A stretch of 64,000 nt of DNA from an uncultured Candidatus Melainabacteria bacterium (GCA_947361615.1 CANAJP010000002.1:18344-82343), one strand, 5' to 3'. Positions 32,206 through 42,601 are shown, counted from the first letter of the stretch. Notes: generated by a model from the sequence alone, not told the origin. Numbers and translations: made by a program.

Positions 32206-34413
32206 TTGTCAAAATACGCTTTAGCATTAGTAAATATCAAGGGATTGGGGGTAAAGACATACAGTTACCTTATTCCTGATGAAATGCAGGGCAAAATCCA
32301 AATCGGTCAGGTTATTCTTGTACCTTTTGGAAGACAAGGACTCGTAAATGCTTTTTGTGTGGGGTTTTCCGACTACTTACCACCCGAAATCAGGGCTAAA
32401 AAGGTGAGTAAAATTCTGGAGGGAAATCCCCTTTTTAATATTGATTATTTGAAGCTTCTTGAATGGGTTGCGAATTACTATTGCACGGATTTAATTACGG
32501 TTATAAATGCTGCAATTCCTTTAAAATTAATCGAGAAAGCCTCAAAAACCGAACAGTATTTAGAATTTGTACACTTTGATGGAGCAACAAAACGTCAGGT
32601 TGAAGTGCTTGAAAAACTTCAAACACGTGGCAAATGCAATCTTATTGTGTTTGAAAAAGAGGCAAAAACAACCCGCGCAACAATCAAAAAGCTTGAAGAA
32701 CTCGGCTGTCTGCGCCTGAGTAACGAGGAGCTTTACCGCAACCCGCTTGATGTTCTGCGCATAACTGAGCGCGAAGAACTTTTTGAACTTTCCCCGGAAC
32801 AAAATACCGTTTATGAGGGCATAAAAAAGAAAATAGCTCAAACGCCGACAGATACGATTCTTTTGCACGGTGTTACTGCAAGCGGAAAGACAGAAGTTTA
32901 TTTCAAACTCATTGATGATTGTATAAAATCAGGCAAAAATGTTCTTTTTCTTGCGCCTGAAATTGCACTTGCCTCACAGCTTACCAAACGTCTTGCGCGA
33001 AAATTCGGGACCGAAGATGTTGCCATCTGGCACAGTAGTATTTCAGACGGCGAACGGTACGACGTCTGGCAAAAACTTTACCGTGACGAAATAAAAATAC
33101 TCGCAGGCGCACGATCTGCGGTTTTTGCCCCGCTAAAAAACATCGGCCTGATTATTATTGACGAAGAACACGAAGGCGCATACAAACAAACCAGCCCTGC
33201 TCCGCGTTATGACGCAAAAGTGGTTGCGCAAAAATTACAGGAGTTTCACAACTGCCCGATGATTTTAGGCTCTGCAACTCCTGATATTTCAAGTTATTAT
33301 CGCGCAATAAACAGCAAAAACCTTTTTGAAATGCTTAAACGCTACAATAACGCCAAAGTTCCGCCTGTGTCGGTTATAAACATGCAAAATCACGGCAAAG
33401 CCGCATATAAAAACCTTATTTCCAAACCCTTGCAGACTGCAATCACCGAAACCCTTGAAAAGGGTCAACAGATAATTCTGCTTATCAATCGCCGCGGATT
33501 TTCGACATACTCACAATGTCAGGCCTGCGGCCATGTAATAGAATGTCCGCATTGTGCAATTCCGATGATTTGGCACGCAAAAGACCAGCGCTTAAAATGC
33601 CACTACTGCAATCATACTGAATACTTCCCTGATTTTTGCCCGTCCTGCGGCTCAGACTCATTCAAAAACAGCGGGGTCGGAACACAAAAAATAGAGCAGT
33701 ACATAAAAGAACTTTACCCTGAAAACAATGTTGAGCGTATCGACAGCGACATTCTAACCCGCAAAGGCGAACATGTTCGCTTGCTAGAAAAATTCCAACG
33801 GGGTGAAATTGATATTCTTGTCGGCACACAAATGATTGCCAAAGGCCTCGACAACCCGAACGTAACCCTTGTCGGCGTAATCTCAGCGGACGCAAGTTTT
33901 AACCTGCCGGATTTTAGGGCATCAGAGCGCGGATTTCAACTTCTAACGCAGGTGGCAGGACGCGCAGGACGCGGAGAATTCTCGGGAAGCGTAATTTTCC
34001 AAACATACAACCCCGACTACTACGCTCTTGCAAGCGCAAAATCACAAAACTACAAAGAATTTTATGATACCGAAATTGTAGCACGTGAAGAATTCGACTA
34101 CCCGCCATTCAGCCAGATTATCCGTATAATTCTTAGTAGTGAAAACAACTTCCGCGCCGAAAAATCAGCGCAGGAAATTGTTTTACGACTTGCCACTATG
34201 ATTGAAAAATTCGGGGTTTCCGAACGTCTTGAGGTGCTGGGGCCAACACCTTGTGTAATTGAACGCATCAACGGACTTTATCGCTTCCAAATAATCATCA
34301 AAAACAAACTTGGTGAAAAAGGTCACAGTTTTATTTCTAGTTTCATAGGAAAGATAACGATGCCACGCGACATCCGTATGGCCGTTGACGTAGATCCTCT
34401 GGATATCCTTTAA
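32206..34413 (+). CDS. priA: primosomal protein N' (replication restart helicase)
   Basis: GVTASGKTEVYF, DEEHEGAYKQ, Zn-binding CQACGHVIECPHC, GRAGRGEFSG. Confidence 0.97.
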   Translation: MSKYALALVNIKGLGVKTYSYLIPDEMQGKIQIGQVILVPFGRQGLVNAFCVGFSDYLPPEIRAKKVSKILEGNPLFNIDYLKLLEWVANYYCTDLITVINAAIPLKLIEKASKTEQYLEFVHFDGATKRQVEVLEKLQTRGKCNLIVFEKEAKTTRATIKKLEELGCLRLSNEELYRNPLDVLRITEREELFELSPEQNTVYEGIKKKIAQTPTDTILLHGVTASGKTEVYFKLIDDCIKSGKNVLFLAPEIALASQLTKRLARKFGTEDVAIWHSSISDGERYDVWQKLYRDEIKILAGARSAVFAPLKNIGLIIIDEEHEGAYKQTSPAPRYDAKVVAQKLQEFHNCPMILGSATPDISSYYRAINSKNLFEMLKRYNNAKVPPVSVINMQNHGKAAYKNLISKPLQTAITETLEKGQQIILLINRRGFSTYSQCQACGHVIECPHCAIPMIWHAKDQRLKCHYCNHTEYFPDFCPSCGSDSFKNSGVGTQKIEQYIKELYPENNVERIDSDILTRKGEHVRLLEKFQRGEIDILVGTQMIAKGLDNPNVTLVGVISADASFNLPDFRASERGFQLLTQVAGRAGRGEFSGSVIFQTYNPDYYALASAKSQNYKEFYDTEIVAREEFDYPPFSQIIRIILSSENNFRAEKSAQEIVLRLATMIEKFGVSERLEVLGPTPCVIERINGLYRFQIIIKNKLGEKGHSFISSFIGKITMPRDIRMAVDVDPLDIL

Positions 34414-35559
34414 TCCATCCGACGAATACAGTATAAACTCATACCACGCAATTCTGCTTTAGTTGTACAGTTACGATAGCCTATAGCTGTACTTACCCGC
34501 CAGGCCTTTCCACTATCGCATGAACTTGTTGTCCAAAGTATTTCTGGAAGCGAAGAGCCTAAGAATTTTTTATTTACAAATACAGCCGCACCCTCGTCAT
34601 AATTAGGTGCTCTGCCTTCACCATAACGTTCCTTGCATAATCTATTAGCTGCACTAAAATCACCACCTTGTCCAGAAAGCGAACCGTATGGTGAAACAGC
34701 TACTACATTTGAGTCTGACGGATACATTACGGTAATAAACCCGATATCTTTACCAACCGTGTTCGGGCCTTTAGAACCATTCAAATCATAAACAAAATTA
34801 ACACACATAGATTTTTGTGCATAATTAAGTTTTTCACCGTTTGAACGTTGTTCATCTATATCCGCAGTACAAGCAGGGTTATAATATGCAATAATACTCT
34901 CACCGCTGATCGTTTCAAAGGCTCCCGCATCAACATCAGCAACAGTCACCGAATGTGTATACGTACCACCGGCAGAATTAGTAAATACTTTATAATAGCT
35001 AAATGCAGAGTTTAAATTATATAGAGTATCAGGAACAGAAGCAAGCTGCGAACCGTTAAAATCAGTAATTTTAGACGGAATTCCACAATCAGCTAAATGC
35101 TTGTTATCACAAATATTATTAATTTTTAAAACTTTTGACAAACCATCGGTCAAAAAGGTCTGTGTTGCTATAGATTTTGTTTCTGACGTAGTTGCCCCTT
35201 GCCCATAACCATTCAATGCAGGCATTAAAGCTATTGCCTGTGACATACGTGCATAAAGTGCTTTTCGCTGCGTATTCCATGTGCGCTCGTTTATGTTTCC
35301 TGTCAATGACGGCAAAGTTATCGCCGCAACTACACCGATAATTGTGAGAGATAATAATATTTCCGCCATAGTAAAGGCCAAGCCGAGCGGAGCCACGGAG
35401 CGAAGCGGAGAGACGAGCGCGCGACGCGGCAAACCGCGCTTTGGCACGCAAGCGCGAGCGGTGGCGTTCAACGCGAGGCGCAGTTCTAACGCCCCACTAA
35501 ATATACCTAAGAGAGGCCCCCCCCCCCCCTGTCCATGTTAAGACATTAAGTTTTTTCAT
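34410..35559 (-). CDS. type IV prepilin-like surface protein, poly-G contingency gene (frame broken by G13 at 35517-35529)
   Basis: AFTMAEILLSLTIIGVVAAITLPSL; ATG at 35559 (MKKLNVLTWT-GGGG…) in-frame with 12 G; ORF-track start 35471 is a TTG. Confidence 0.8.
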
Positions 35560-35631
35560 AAGTTTCTTCCTTTCTGTATAAAATTATTATGCAGCATGTT
35601 TTAAGATATGTCAACCTTGTATGACACAGCC

Positions 35632-36246
35632 TTAGCGTGCATTCGCCGGTGCGCTCAAATATAACGGCGTAAGTTTTCCCCAGTCGCCATCCTCATTTTC
35701 AGCTTTTTTAACCGCAATTTGCGCGATAATTTCACCCAAATTCAGATTCAACGCCTGATATGAAACTCCACCCAAAAACGGTTGCAATTTATCATCAGTC
35801 ACAACAAAATATCCGTCAGTCACAATTTCACCCAACGGCAAAATTCCTTTAATTTCACCATCAATCGCGACATAAGCACTTTCGCGACGTGCGTCAAGCG
35901 CGATTAATTTCTTTTTGCCCTCAAAATCGACCGGTAAATTTTCTAAAACCTCAAAAGATGTAACGCCAATAAGTTTTTTGCCCAATTCCTGCGCCATAAC
36001 CCGAGCAACAGTCATACAGGTTCTAATTGCCGTAAACCCGCCGGGGCCTACGCTTGTTGCAATCAAATCCAAATCCGCAAATGTTAAACCGTTTGAAATC
36101 AAGGCATATTTAATAGTTTGGTGCAACAATGGTGATCGAGTTTGCATTTCCTCGTAAGAAACAGCAACGGCACTAAGTGAAACACCGTCACGAACCAAAG
36201 TTACATACATTTTATCCATACAAGTATCAAACGCTAAAACTAACAT
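35632..36246 (-). CDS. tsaB: tRNA threonylcarbamoyladenosine biosynthesis protein TsaB
   Basis: MLVLAFDTCMDKMYVTLV; DLIATSVGPGGFTAIRTCM. Confidence 0.93.
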   Translation of the reverse strand: MLVLAFDTCMDKMYVTLVRDGVSLSAVAVSYEEMQTRSPLLHQTIKYALISNGLTFADLDLIATSVGPGGFTAIRTCMTVARVMAQELGKKLIGVTSFEVLENLPVDFEGKKKLIALDARRESAYVAIDGEIKGILPLGEIVTDGYFVVTDDKLQPFLGGVSYQALNLNLGEIIAQIAVKKAENEDGDWGKLTPLYLSAPANAR

Positions 36247-36707
36247 GTTTCCAGCCCCTCAATAATATATTCAAACCCTTTTCCGCTCGGCTCAAAAGTA
36301 TAAACACGCGCGTCATCATCGTTATAAGTTACGTTGATTTTCAAATGATTAAACGGGATTTCGTTTTGCGAAAACTCTGCCCATTCAACAAACGTAATGT
36401 TTTTCCCCTCTGAATACTCACGAAGCTCATCAGCTATAGTTTTAACCCCCTCGTGTTCAAGACGATACAAATCAAAATGATAAATCGGAAGTCTAGCGCT
36501 GTGGTATTCATTAAGAATTACAAAACTCGGGCTTGTAACTTTTTCCTGAACCCCAAGAGCATCGGCAACAAGTTTTACAAAAGCGGTTTTCCCCGCACCA
36601 ATTTCACCGTAAAGGTTCACAAAACAGCCACTTTCAATAAGGCTTGCAAAATCTTGCGCAAGTTTTTTCGTATCATCCAAACTATTACAAACTCTTGAAT
36701 ACTTCAT
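36240..36707 (-). CDS. tsaE: tRNA threonylcarbamoyladenosine biosynthesis ATPase TsaE
   Basis: LYGEIGAGKTAFVK; VTSPSFVILNEY; HFDLYRL. Confidence 0.94.
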   Translation of the reverse strand: MKYSRVCNSLDDTKKLAQDFASLIESGCFVNLYGEIGAGKTAFVKLVADALGVQEKVTSPSFVILNEYHSARLPIYHFDLYRLEHEGVKTIADELREYSEGKNITFVEWAEFSQNEIPFNHLKINVTYNDDDARVYTFEPSGKGFEYIIEGLETC

Positions 36708-36708
36708 T

Positions 36709-38073
36709 TTACACCTCTAATGCGGACACAACCCTGTTACGTCCGCCAGTTTTTGCCTCATACAGCGCTTTATCTGCCTTGATAATTAGGTCAGAAATCT
36801 CATCACCCTCTTGCATTTGATAAACCCCAAGACTTATTGTGACATTAATATTTTTGTGTTCAGGCGTAAGTTTTGAGATATCAATCAAACGCTTTTCAAC
36901 AGCTTTTCTAAGACGTTCGGCAACCATACAAGCGTCTTTTATCGCTGCACTCGGGAGCAATATTGTAAACTCTTCACCGCCGTAACGACCCGCCACGTCG
37001 TATTCACGAAGCTGTGAGCGAATAACATCCGACACATTTTTCAAAACCAAATCGCCAACCGCGTGGCCATAAGTATCATTCACGCTTTTGAAGAAGTCAA
37101 TATCCGTCATAATAACCGACAACGGCAACTTTTGACGACGGGAACTTGAAACTTCTTGTTTTAAACGTTCTTCAAGCTGACGTTTATTATAAAAACCGGT
37201 CAAAGCGTCAAGCGTTGCGTGTTTAAGGATTTCCGCGTAAACATTTGCACGGTTGATGGTTGTCGCAACTTGATTTGTAAGCTGTTCGATATAATCAACT
37301 TCTTTGTCGTTGAGTTTACCCTCCATGCTTTTTGTAACTATACAGCCAAAAAGCTTACCCTCGCTCACAAGCGGAAAAACCCCGGTTTTCTTGTCTGCCG
37401 TCAGAATACAATCCGAGTCACTTCGCAAAATACTTATAAGTCCGTAGATTTTTTCATCGTTGCACGCCCCGGGCCAAACAAGCGAAAAATCTTCATTATC
37501 TTCTTTTTTCAAGAAAATATAAATAAGATGATTTGACACAAATTTATCAAACATTTCACCAATCAGCGGTACGATATAATTCAATTCGTACTGAGTTTCG
37601 ATGATTTTTGCTATATTCTTCATCGAATCGTGAAAATTAATATTTTTCTGCATTTTTTCGTTCAGAATAATATTTTGAACTTTTAACGAAATAACATCCG
37701 CAGCGATTTCAAGAAATTTCAAGAGTTCTACCTCGTCGCCGCTATGAGTAAACTCAAGCATTCCCACAAACTTTGCCTGTTTCTTGAGCGGGAAATAAAG
37801 TTTTCCGCCAAAAAATTTGTGCTGACACCCAGCCTCAAATTCCTCGTGAATTTTATAATACTCGCCGACAACCTTTTTTTCAAAAATATCATCGATGTAG
37901 AGCCAATTTCTTGAAAAATCTCTTAGTTGCGCTGTTGTACTATCCCACGTATAAAGTTCAGTTTTTTGCACCTCAAAATAGTCCGCAAAAAAGTCGTGCA
38001 AAGAGTTCAAAATACTTTTTGCACTGTACGAACTATTCAAAAGCTTAGATAATTCGGCAATCTTCTGAAGCAT
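36709..38073 (-). CDS. diguanylate cyclase (GAF-like + GGDEF)
   Basis: DALTGFYNKRQLEE…DIDFFKSVNDTYGHAVGD…YGGEEF (GGEEF active site). Confidence 0.92.
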   Translation of the reverse strand: MLQKIAELSKLLNSSYSAKSILNSLHDFFADYFEVQKTELYTWDSTTAQLRDFSRNWLYIDDIFEKKVVGEYYKIHEEFEAGCQHKFFGGKLYFPLKKQAKFVGMLEFTHSGDEVELLKFLEIAADVISLKVQNIILNEKMQKNINFHDSMKNIAKIIETQYELNYIVPLIGEMFDKFVSNHLIYIFLKKEDNEDFSLVWPGACNDEKIYGLISILRSDSDCILTADKKTGVFPLVSEGKLFGCIVTKSMEGKLNDKEVDYIEQLTNQVATTINRANVYAEILKHATLDALTGFYNKRQLEERLKQEVSSSRRQKLPLSVIMTDIDFFKSVNDTYGHAVGDLVLKNVSDVIRSQLREYDVAGRYGGEEFTILLPSAAIKDACMVAERLRKAVEKRLIDISKLTPEHKNINVTISLGVYQMQEGDEISDLIIKADKALYEAKTGGRNRVVSALEV

Positions 38074-38828
38074 TATACGTCCAATTTTTCCATAATTTCG
38101 TCCGGAATGTCAAAATTCATATAGACATTTTGAACATCATCGTGTTCTTCAAGTCTATCTAATAAACGCATAACCTGTTGCGCTGTTTTTTCATCAGTCA
38201 CAGCAACAGTGTTTTGCGGAATTCTTGTAAATTCGGCAGTTTGAGGCTTAAACCCTGCGCCCTCAAGCCCTTCAACAACTTTTTGGAAATTTTCAACAGA
38301 TGTTAAAACTGTATAAGTATCGTCCTCATCAACGATATCTTCCGCGTCGAAATTGATAGCAGTTTCAAAAAGCGTATCAAAATCAATACCCTCTTTGTTG
38401 AAAATCAATTGACCGCGTTGGTCAAACATCCAACTGACTGCACCAGTTGTGCCAAGGTTTCCGTTGAATTTTGTGAAATAACTTCTAATATCGCCTGCAG
38501 TTCTATTTCTGTTATCAGTCATTGTTTCAACGACAACAGCGACACCGCCTGCCGCGTAACCCTCGTAAACCAATTCTTCATAGTTTTCACTTGAGCCAGC
38601 GCCTGCACCTTTTTCGATTGCACGTTTAATATTATCGTTCGGAAGCCCTGCAGCTTTAGCTTTTTCAATTGCTGTTCTTAAACGGAAGTTACCAGCAGGA
38701 TCTGCGCCGCCCAAGCGCGCCGCAACGATTAATTCTCTTGAATATCTTTGAAACACAACCGCACGTTGTGAATCAACTTTTGCTTTCTTATGTTTAATTG
38801 TAGACCACTTGGAATGTCCTGACATAAA
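38073..38828 (-). CDS. YebC/PmpR family transcriptional regulator
   Basis: MSGHSKWSTIKHKKAKVDSQRA; start moved to MSGHSK. Confidence 0.95.
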   Translation of the reverse strand, partial: FMSGHSKWSTIKHKKAKVDSQRAVVFQRYSRELIVAARLGGADPAGNFRLRTAIEKAKAAGLPNDNIKRAIEKGAGAGSSENYEELVYEGYAAGGVAVVVETMTDNRNRTAGDIRSYFTKFNGNLGTTGAVSWMFDQRGQLIFNKEGIDFDTLFETAINFDAEDIVDEDDTYTVLTSVENFQKVVEGLEGAGFKPQTAEFTRIPQNTVAVTDEKTAQQVMRLLDRLEEHDDVQNVYMNFDIPDEIMEKLDV

Positions 38829-38889
38829 ATTTTCCTCTCTATTTTCACCTGATATGCTTAAATAATATCGCAAACAAAGAAGAAAAACA

Positions 38890-38916
38890 AGGCGCCAGCC
38901 TTTCGGCTGGCGCCCT
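38890..38916 (-). terminator. intrinsic terminator of the prepilin-like gene
   Basis: GGGCGCCAGCCGAAAGGCTGGCGCCTTGTTTTT on minus strand. Confidence 0.8.
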
Positions 38917-38924
38917 TCTATAAA

Positions 38925-40104
38925 TCACCGTTTCACACAATACGCATCCAATCTATCCGCAGGAGTGGAACCACCAAATCCTTGGACCAAAACAGCGGTA
39001 CCGGCATTTGTAAACAACCCTTTGACTTTACCACCTTCAACAGCCGTAGATGACCACAAATGCTGCCCCGTCTTAATATCATATAATTTGTGGTTAACAA
39101 ATAACGAAACCAATTCCTCAAAATTGGGCAGACGATATTCCTCATCCATTTTTCTACAAGCAGATACTCCCTCTTGGAAATAAACGTGGTGCAAAGCTTC
39201 TTTATTATTAATAACCGGCGCAACTACAACGCTATCGCTTGAATATAATGCCGTCATGACACCAATATCTTTGCCCACAGTATTTGGCCCTTTTGAACCA
39301 TTCAAATCATAAAGAAAATTCACACAAACTTTCGACTGTACTTTATAAGAAGTTCTTTCATTCATGTTGGATGTACATTTCGGGTTATAATATACTACAA
39401 GACTTTCGCCGTTAGCCGTTTCAAAGGCCGCTACCTTTGTATTTTTAAACATTGAATAAGAAAGCATTTCGCCGTTCAAATCTGCGAAAGTAGCAGGAAA
39501 AGAAGCTACTTTATTTCCATTTACTGTATTAAAACCTTTGCTAGTAATACCACAATCATATAAATGTTCGCTGGCACAAATATTATTTATCTTTAACACT
39601 TTGGACAGTCCGGCCACAACAAAAGTTTCTGCGGCAGTATCTTCTGCATCGCTTGCACCTGCTGAACTTTCTTCTTTTAGGGTTCCATAACCATTTAATG
39701 CAGGCATTAACGCTATCGCCTGCGAAAATCTCGCATAAAGCGCTTTACGCTGAGTATTCCAGGTTCGCTCGTTAATGTTACCTGTTAATGACGGCAACGT
39801 TATCGCAGCAACTACACCGATTATCGTTAGGGATAAAAGAATTTCAGCCATAGTAAATGCAATACAGGTCACCCTTTTTCTGTCATGCTGAACTCGTTTC
39901 AGCATCTGTCCAGCGCTACATTCTACCGGTGTCGTTTGACAGATCCCGAAACAAGTTCGGGATGACAAATGTAGTAAACACATTATCCTTATTAACTTAT
40001 TAACATGCCAACTTATTAACTCGGCGTTCTCTTCTATTAGGCGTGGGCCGTTAAGAAAACTCCCCCCCCCCCCCTGATAAAATGTTTACATTTCTCTTGT
40101 TCAT
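38925..40104 (-). CDS. type IV prepilin-like surface protein, poly-G contingency gene (frame broken by G13 at 40062-40074)
   Basis: AFTMAEILLSLTIIGVVAAITLPSL; ATG at 40104 (MNKRNVNILS-GGGG…) in-frame with 12 G. Confidence 0.8.
39880..39965. repeat. palindromic repeat of the GTCATGCTGAAC family, inside the prepilin leader region
   Basis: Same inverted-repeat arms as 29211-29296. Confidence 0.85.
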
Positions 40105-40187
40105 AATAATCCTTTCTTGGCGTATCGCCATTATCTAATTATGGAAGCCGCTCAGCGGCACATCCTTTCTTTTAAATATATTATGTA

Positions 40188-41069
40188 TTATTTTTTGTAT
40201 TTAGTCAAGTTACGCATCAAAACCCCACGCCCGTCAGCACAACGCGCAATAATTTTACCATTCTTCAATGTAACACCAGCCTCACAAGTTTCAAGTATAT
40301 CTATTTCATACGGGTTCACAATATAGAAATCTTCGCCCAACGTAACATAACACGGGAGCCACGGGTGTAACGCTCTTACACGCGCACAAATTTCATCAGC
40401 AGTTTCACGCTCAAAATCCAACATCATTTCGTCTTCCGTAATATTTGGATAATACGTCGCCAGCGCTTCATTTTGCTCAAGCGGTATTATTTCCCCTTTA
40501 TCCAGCGCAACCAAAAACTCCGGTAAAGACTGGCGAACTTCAAACGCTGTCTTTTCTCTCAATTCTTTCGATGTATAATAGGGCAGAATTTCAACACGTT
40601 TCTGGTACAAAATCGCACCTGAATCAAACTTTTCATCAATCAGGTGAAAAGTAAATCCCGAAAAATATTCACGATTTTTTATCGTCTGCAAATACGGATT
40701 AGGCCCGCGATATTTTGGCAAAAGCGAAGGATGAACATTCACACTCGCAAGCTTTGGTGTTTCGAAAATCTCACGCTTAATCCTCTCACGCCAAGTCCCA
40801 ACAAGCATTAAGTCAACATTATTTTGTAGCAAAAATTTCCTAAATTCTTTACTATTTACAGACTTAAAATGCAAATCACGCAAACCATATTTTTTTATAA
40901 GTGTGTTTTCTAAAGATGGTCGCAAAAAATCTCTCAAGCCAAGACGCCAACGAGGATAAATCAAATTATCATAACGAAAAACGCCGACAATTTCAACACC
41001 GCCGCATGCCATACAGCCCTCAATAAGCGAGCATAACATCGGTTCTTTTCCAACAAGAACTACCTTCAT
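40188..41069 (-). CDS. formyltransferase-like protein (Fmt/ArnA-type fold)
   Basis: NVHPSLLPKYRGPNPYLQTI; HLIDEKFDSGAIL. Confidence 0.88.
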   Translation of the reverse strand: MKVVLVGKEPMLCSLIEGCMACGGVEIVGVFRYDNLIYPRWRLGLRDFLRPSLENTLIKKYGLRDLHFKSVNSKEFRKFLLQNNVDLMLVGTWRERIKREIFETPKLASVNVHPSLLPKYRGPNPYLQTIKNREYFSGFTFHLIDEKFDSGAILYQKRVEILPYYTSKELREKTAFEVRQSLPEFLVALDKGEIIPLEQNEALATYYPNITEDEMMLDFERETADEICARVRALHPWLPCYVTLGEDFYIVNPYEIDILETCEAGVTLKNGKIIARCADGRGVLMRNLTKYKK

Positions 41070-41525
41070 TTACCCTCTGATTTTTGAAGCACGATCCATA
41101 TCACGCTTTTGGTCTTTTTTCGTTAAATCCTCACGCTTATCGTGCAACTTTTTACCCTTAACAAGTGCAATTTCAAGTTTAGCAAGCCCCTGTATAAAAA
41201 ACATTTCAAGCGGGACTATAGTATACCCCTCTTTTTTCACTTTTTGCGAAATTTTTAATAATTCTTTTTTAGTTAGCAATAACTTTCTAATTCTCTCAGG
41301 TTCATGGTTATAACGGTTACCGTGATCGTAAGGCGAGATATGACATTTATAAAGGAACAATTCTCCCTCAGAGCTGAAAGAACAAAAACTATCTTTCAAA
41401 TTAACCAGGTTTTGTCTTATTGATTTAATTTCAGTTCCGGATAGAACAATGCCTGCTACATATTTTTCAAAAATAGTGTAGTCATGAAAAGCTTTTCGAT
41501 TTGTTGTGATAATTTTTCTATCCAT
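41070..41525 (-). CDS. smpB: SsrA-binding protein
   Basis: KAFHDYTIFEKYVAGIVLSGTEIKSIRQNLVNLKDSF. Confidence 0.96.
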   Translation of the reverse strand: MDRKIITTNRKAFHDYTIFEKYVAGIVLSGTEIKSIRQNLVNLKDSFCSFSSEGELFLYKCHISPYDHGNRYNHEPERIRKLLLTKKELLKISQKVKKEGYTIVPLEMFFIQGLAKLEIALVKGKKLHDKREDLTKKDQKRDMDRASKIRG

Positions 41526-41545
41526 AAATAAATTGTAACACAAAA

Positions 41546-42259
41546 TTACTTTTTAACGTGGAAAATTTCAGCCATTTCCTGAACACTTTTATGGAAATCA
41601 TCATTTTGTAAAATAACATCATATTTATCTTTGAAAGACAGTTCATATTTAGCTTTTTGCAAACGTTCTGAAACAGCTTTTGCAGTTTCTGTTCCACGCC
41701 CGCGCAAACGTGCAGCAAGTTCTTTCATAGACGGAGGAGTGATAAACATCATTAAGATATCAGAACGTTCTTTTTTGACTTTCATCGCACCATCAACATC
41801 AATCGCCATAACAGCATTTTTGCCTGTTGCCAGAGCAGAGTCAATGTCTTTTTTTCTTGTACCATAGAACGTATCAGTATAAACATTAACAAATTCTATG
41901 AATTCATTATTCTCGATACCTTTTCTAAATTCATCAGGAGATAAGAAATGATAATTAACCCCATCAATTTCACCCGGTCGAGGTTTTCTTGTTGTACAGG
42001 TAACAACTCTTGCAAAGAAATCATAAACCCTGTCAAATTCGTTAATAACAGTATCTTTCCCTACACCTGATGGCCCTGAAACAACACAAACAAATTTATC
42101 TTTTATACCTTCTTCTGCAACATTAAGCACTTTTGACAGATTATTTTTAACTATCTGTCCAAAAGCCATATTAGTTCTAGCACCTGCCTGCTGGCAAGAA
42201 TTCATATTATTCTTTGTATTTCGGCAACTTAAATTTGAGCTTAATAAGCTAACTTGCAT
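41546..42259 (-). CDS. gmk: guanylate kinase with ~45-aa N-terminal extension
   Basis: VCVVSGPSGVGKDTVINEF; TCTTRKPRPGEIDGVNYHFLS; extension contains …NMAFGQIV. Confidence 0.92.
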   Translation of the reverse strand: MQVSLLSSNLSCRNTKNNMNSCQQAGARTNMAFGQIVKNNLSKVLNVAEEGIKDKFVCVVSGPSGVGKDTVINEFDRVYDFFARVVTCTTRKPRPGEIDGVNYHFLSPDEFRKGIENNEFIEFVNVYTDTFYGTRKKDIDSALATGKNAVMAIDVDGAMKVKKERSDILMMFITPPSMKELAARLRGRGTETAKAVSERLQKAKYELSFKDKYDVILQNDDFHKSVQEMAEIFHVKK

Positions 42260-42343
42260 AACTTTTTCCTTTTCCCTAATTTCGCGTAAAAAGAGCGCTT
42301 ATGGTGGGGCGCTCTCTACAATTTCACTAATTTAAAAAATAAA

Positions 42344-42601
42344 CTAGCCAGCTGCATAAACGCTAACTTGTCTTCTATCACGTCTGTATGCTTCAAATTT
42401 AACGGTACCGTCAATCAAAGCAAATAATGTATCGTCACTACCGATGCCTACGTTGTTACCAGGGTGGAATTTAGTACCTCTCTGGCGAACGATAATATTA
42501 CCGGCTTTAACATTTTCACCACCGAACTTTTTGACACCCAAGCGCTTCGCTTCGGAGTCACGACCGTTACGGGTGGATCCCATACCTTTCTTATGTGCCA
42601 T
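42344..42601 (-). CDS. rpmA: 50S ribosomal protein L27
   Basis: [28 protein letters not shown]. Confidence 0.98.
   Translation of the reverse strand: MAHKKGMGSTRNGRDSEAKRLGVKKFGGENVKAGNIIVRQRGTKFHPGNNVGIGSDDTLFALIDGTVKFEAYRRDRRQVSVYAAG

Noticed and set aside
35395-35470. GC-rich segment as a horizontally acquired gene fragment
   Set aside because: Repeat-like sequence (GGAGCCACGGAGCGAAGCGGAG…) within the pilin leader interval; explained better as an inserted repeat.
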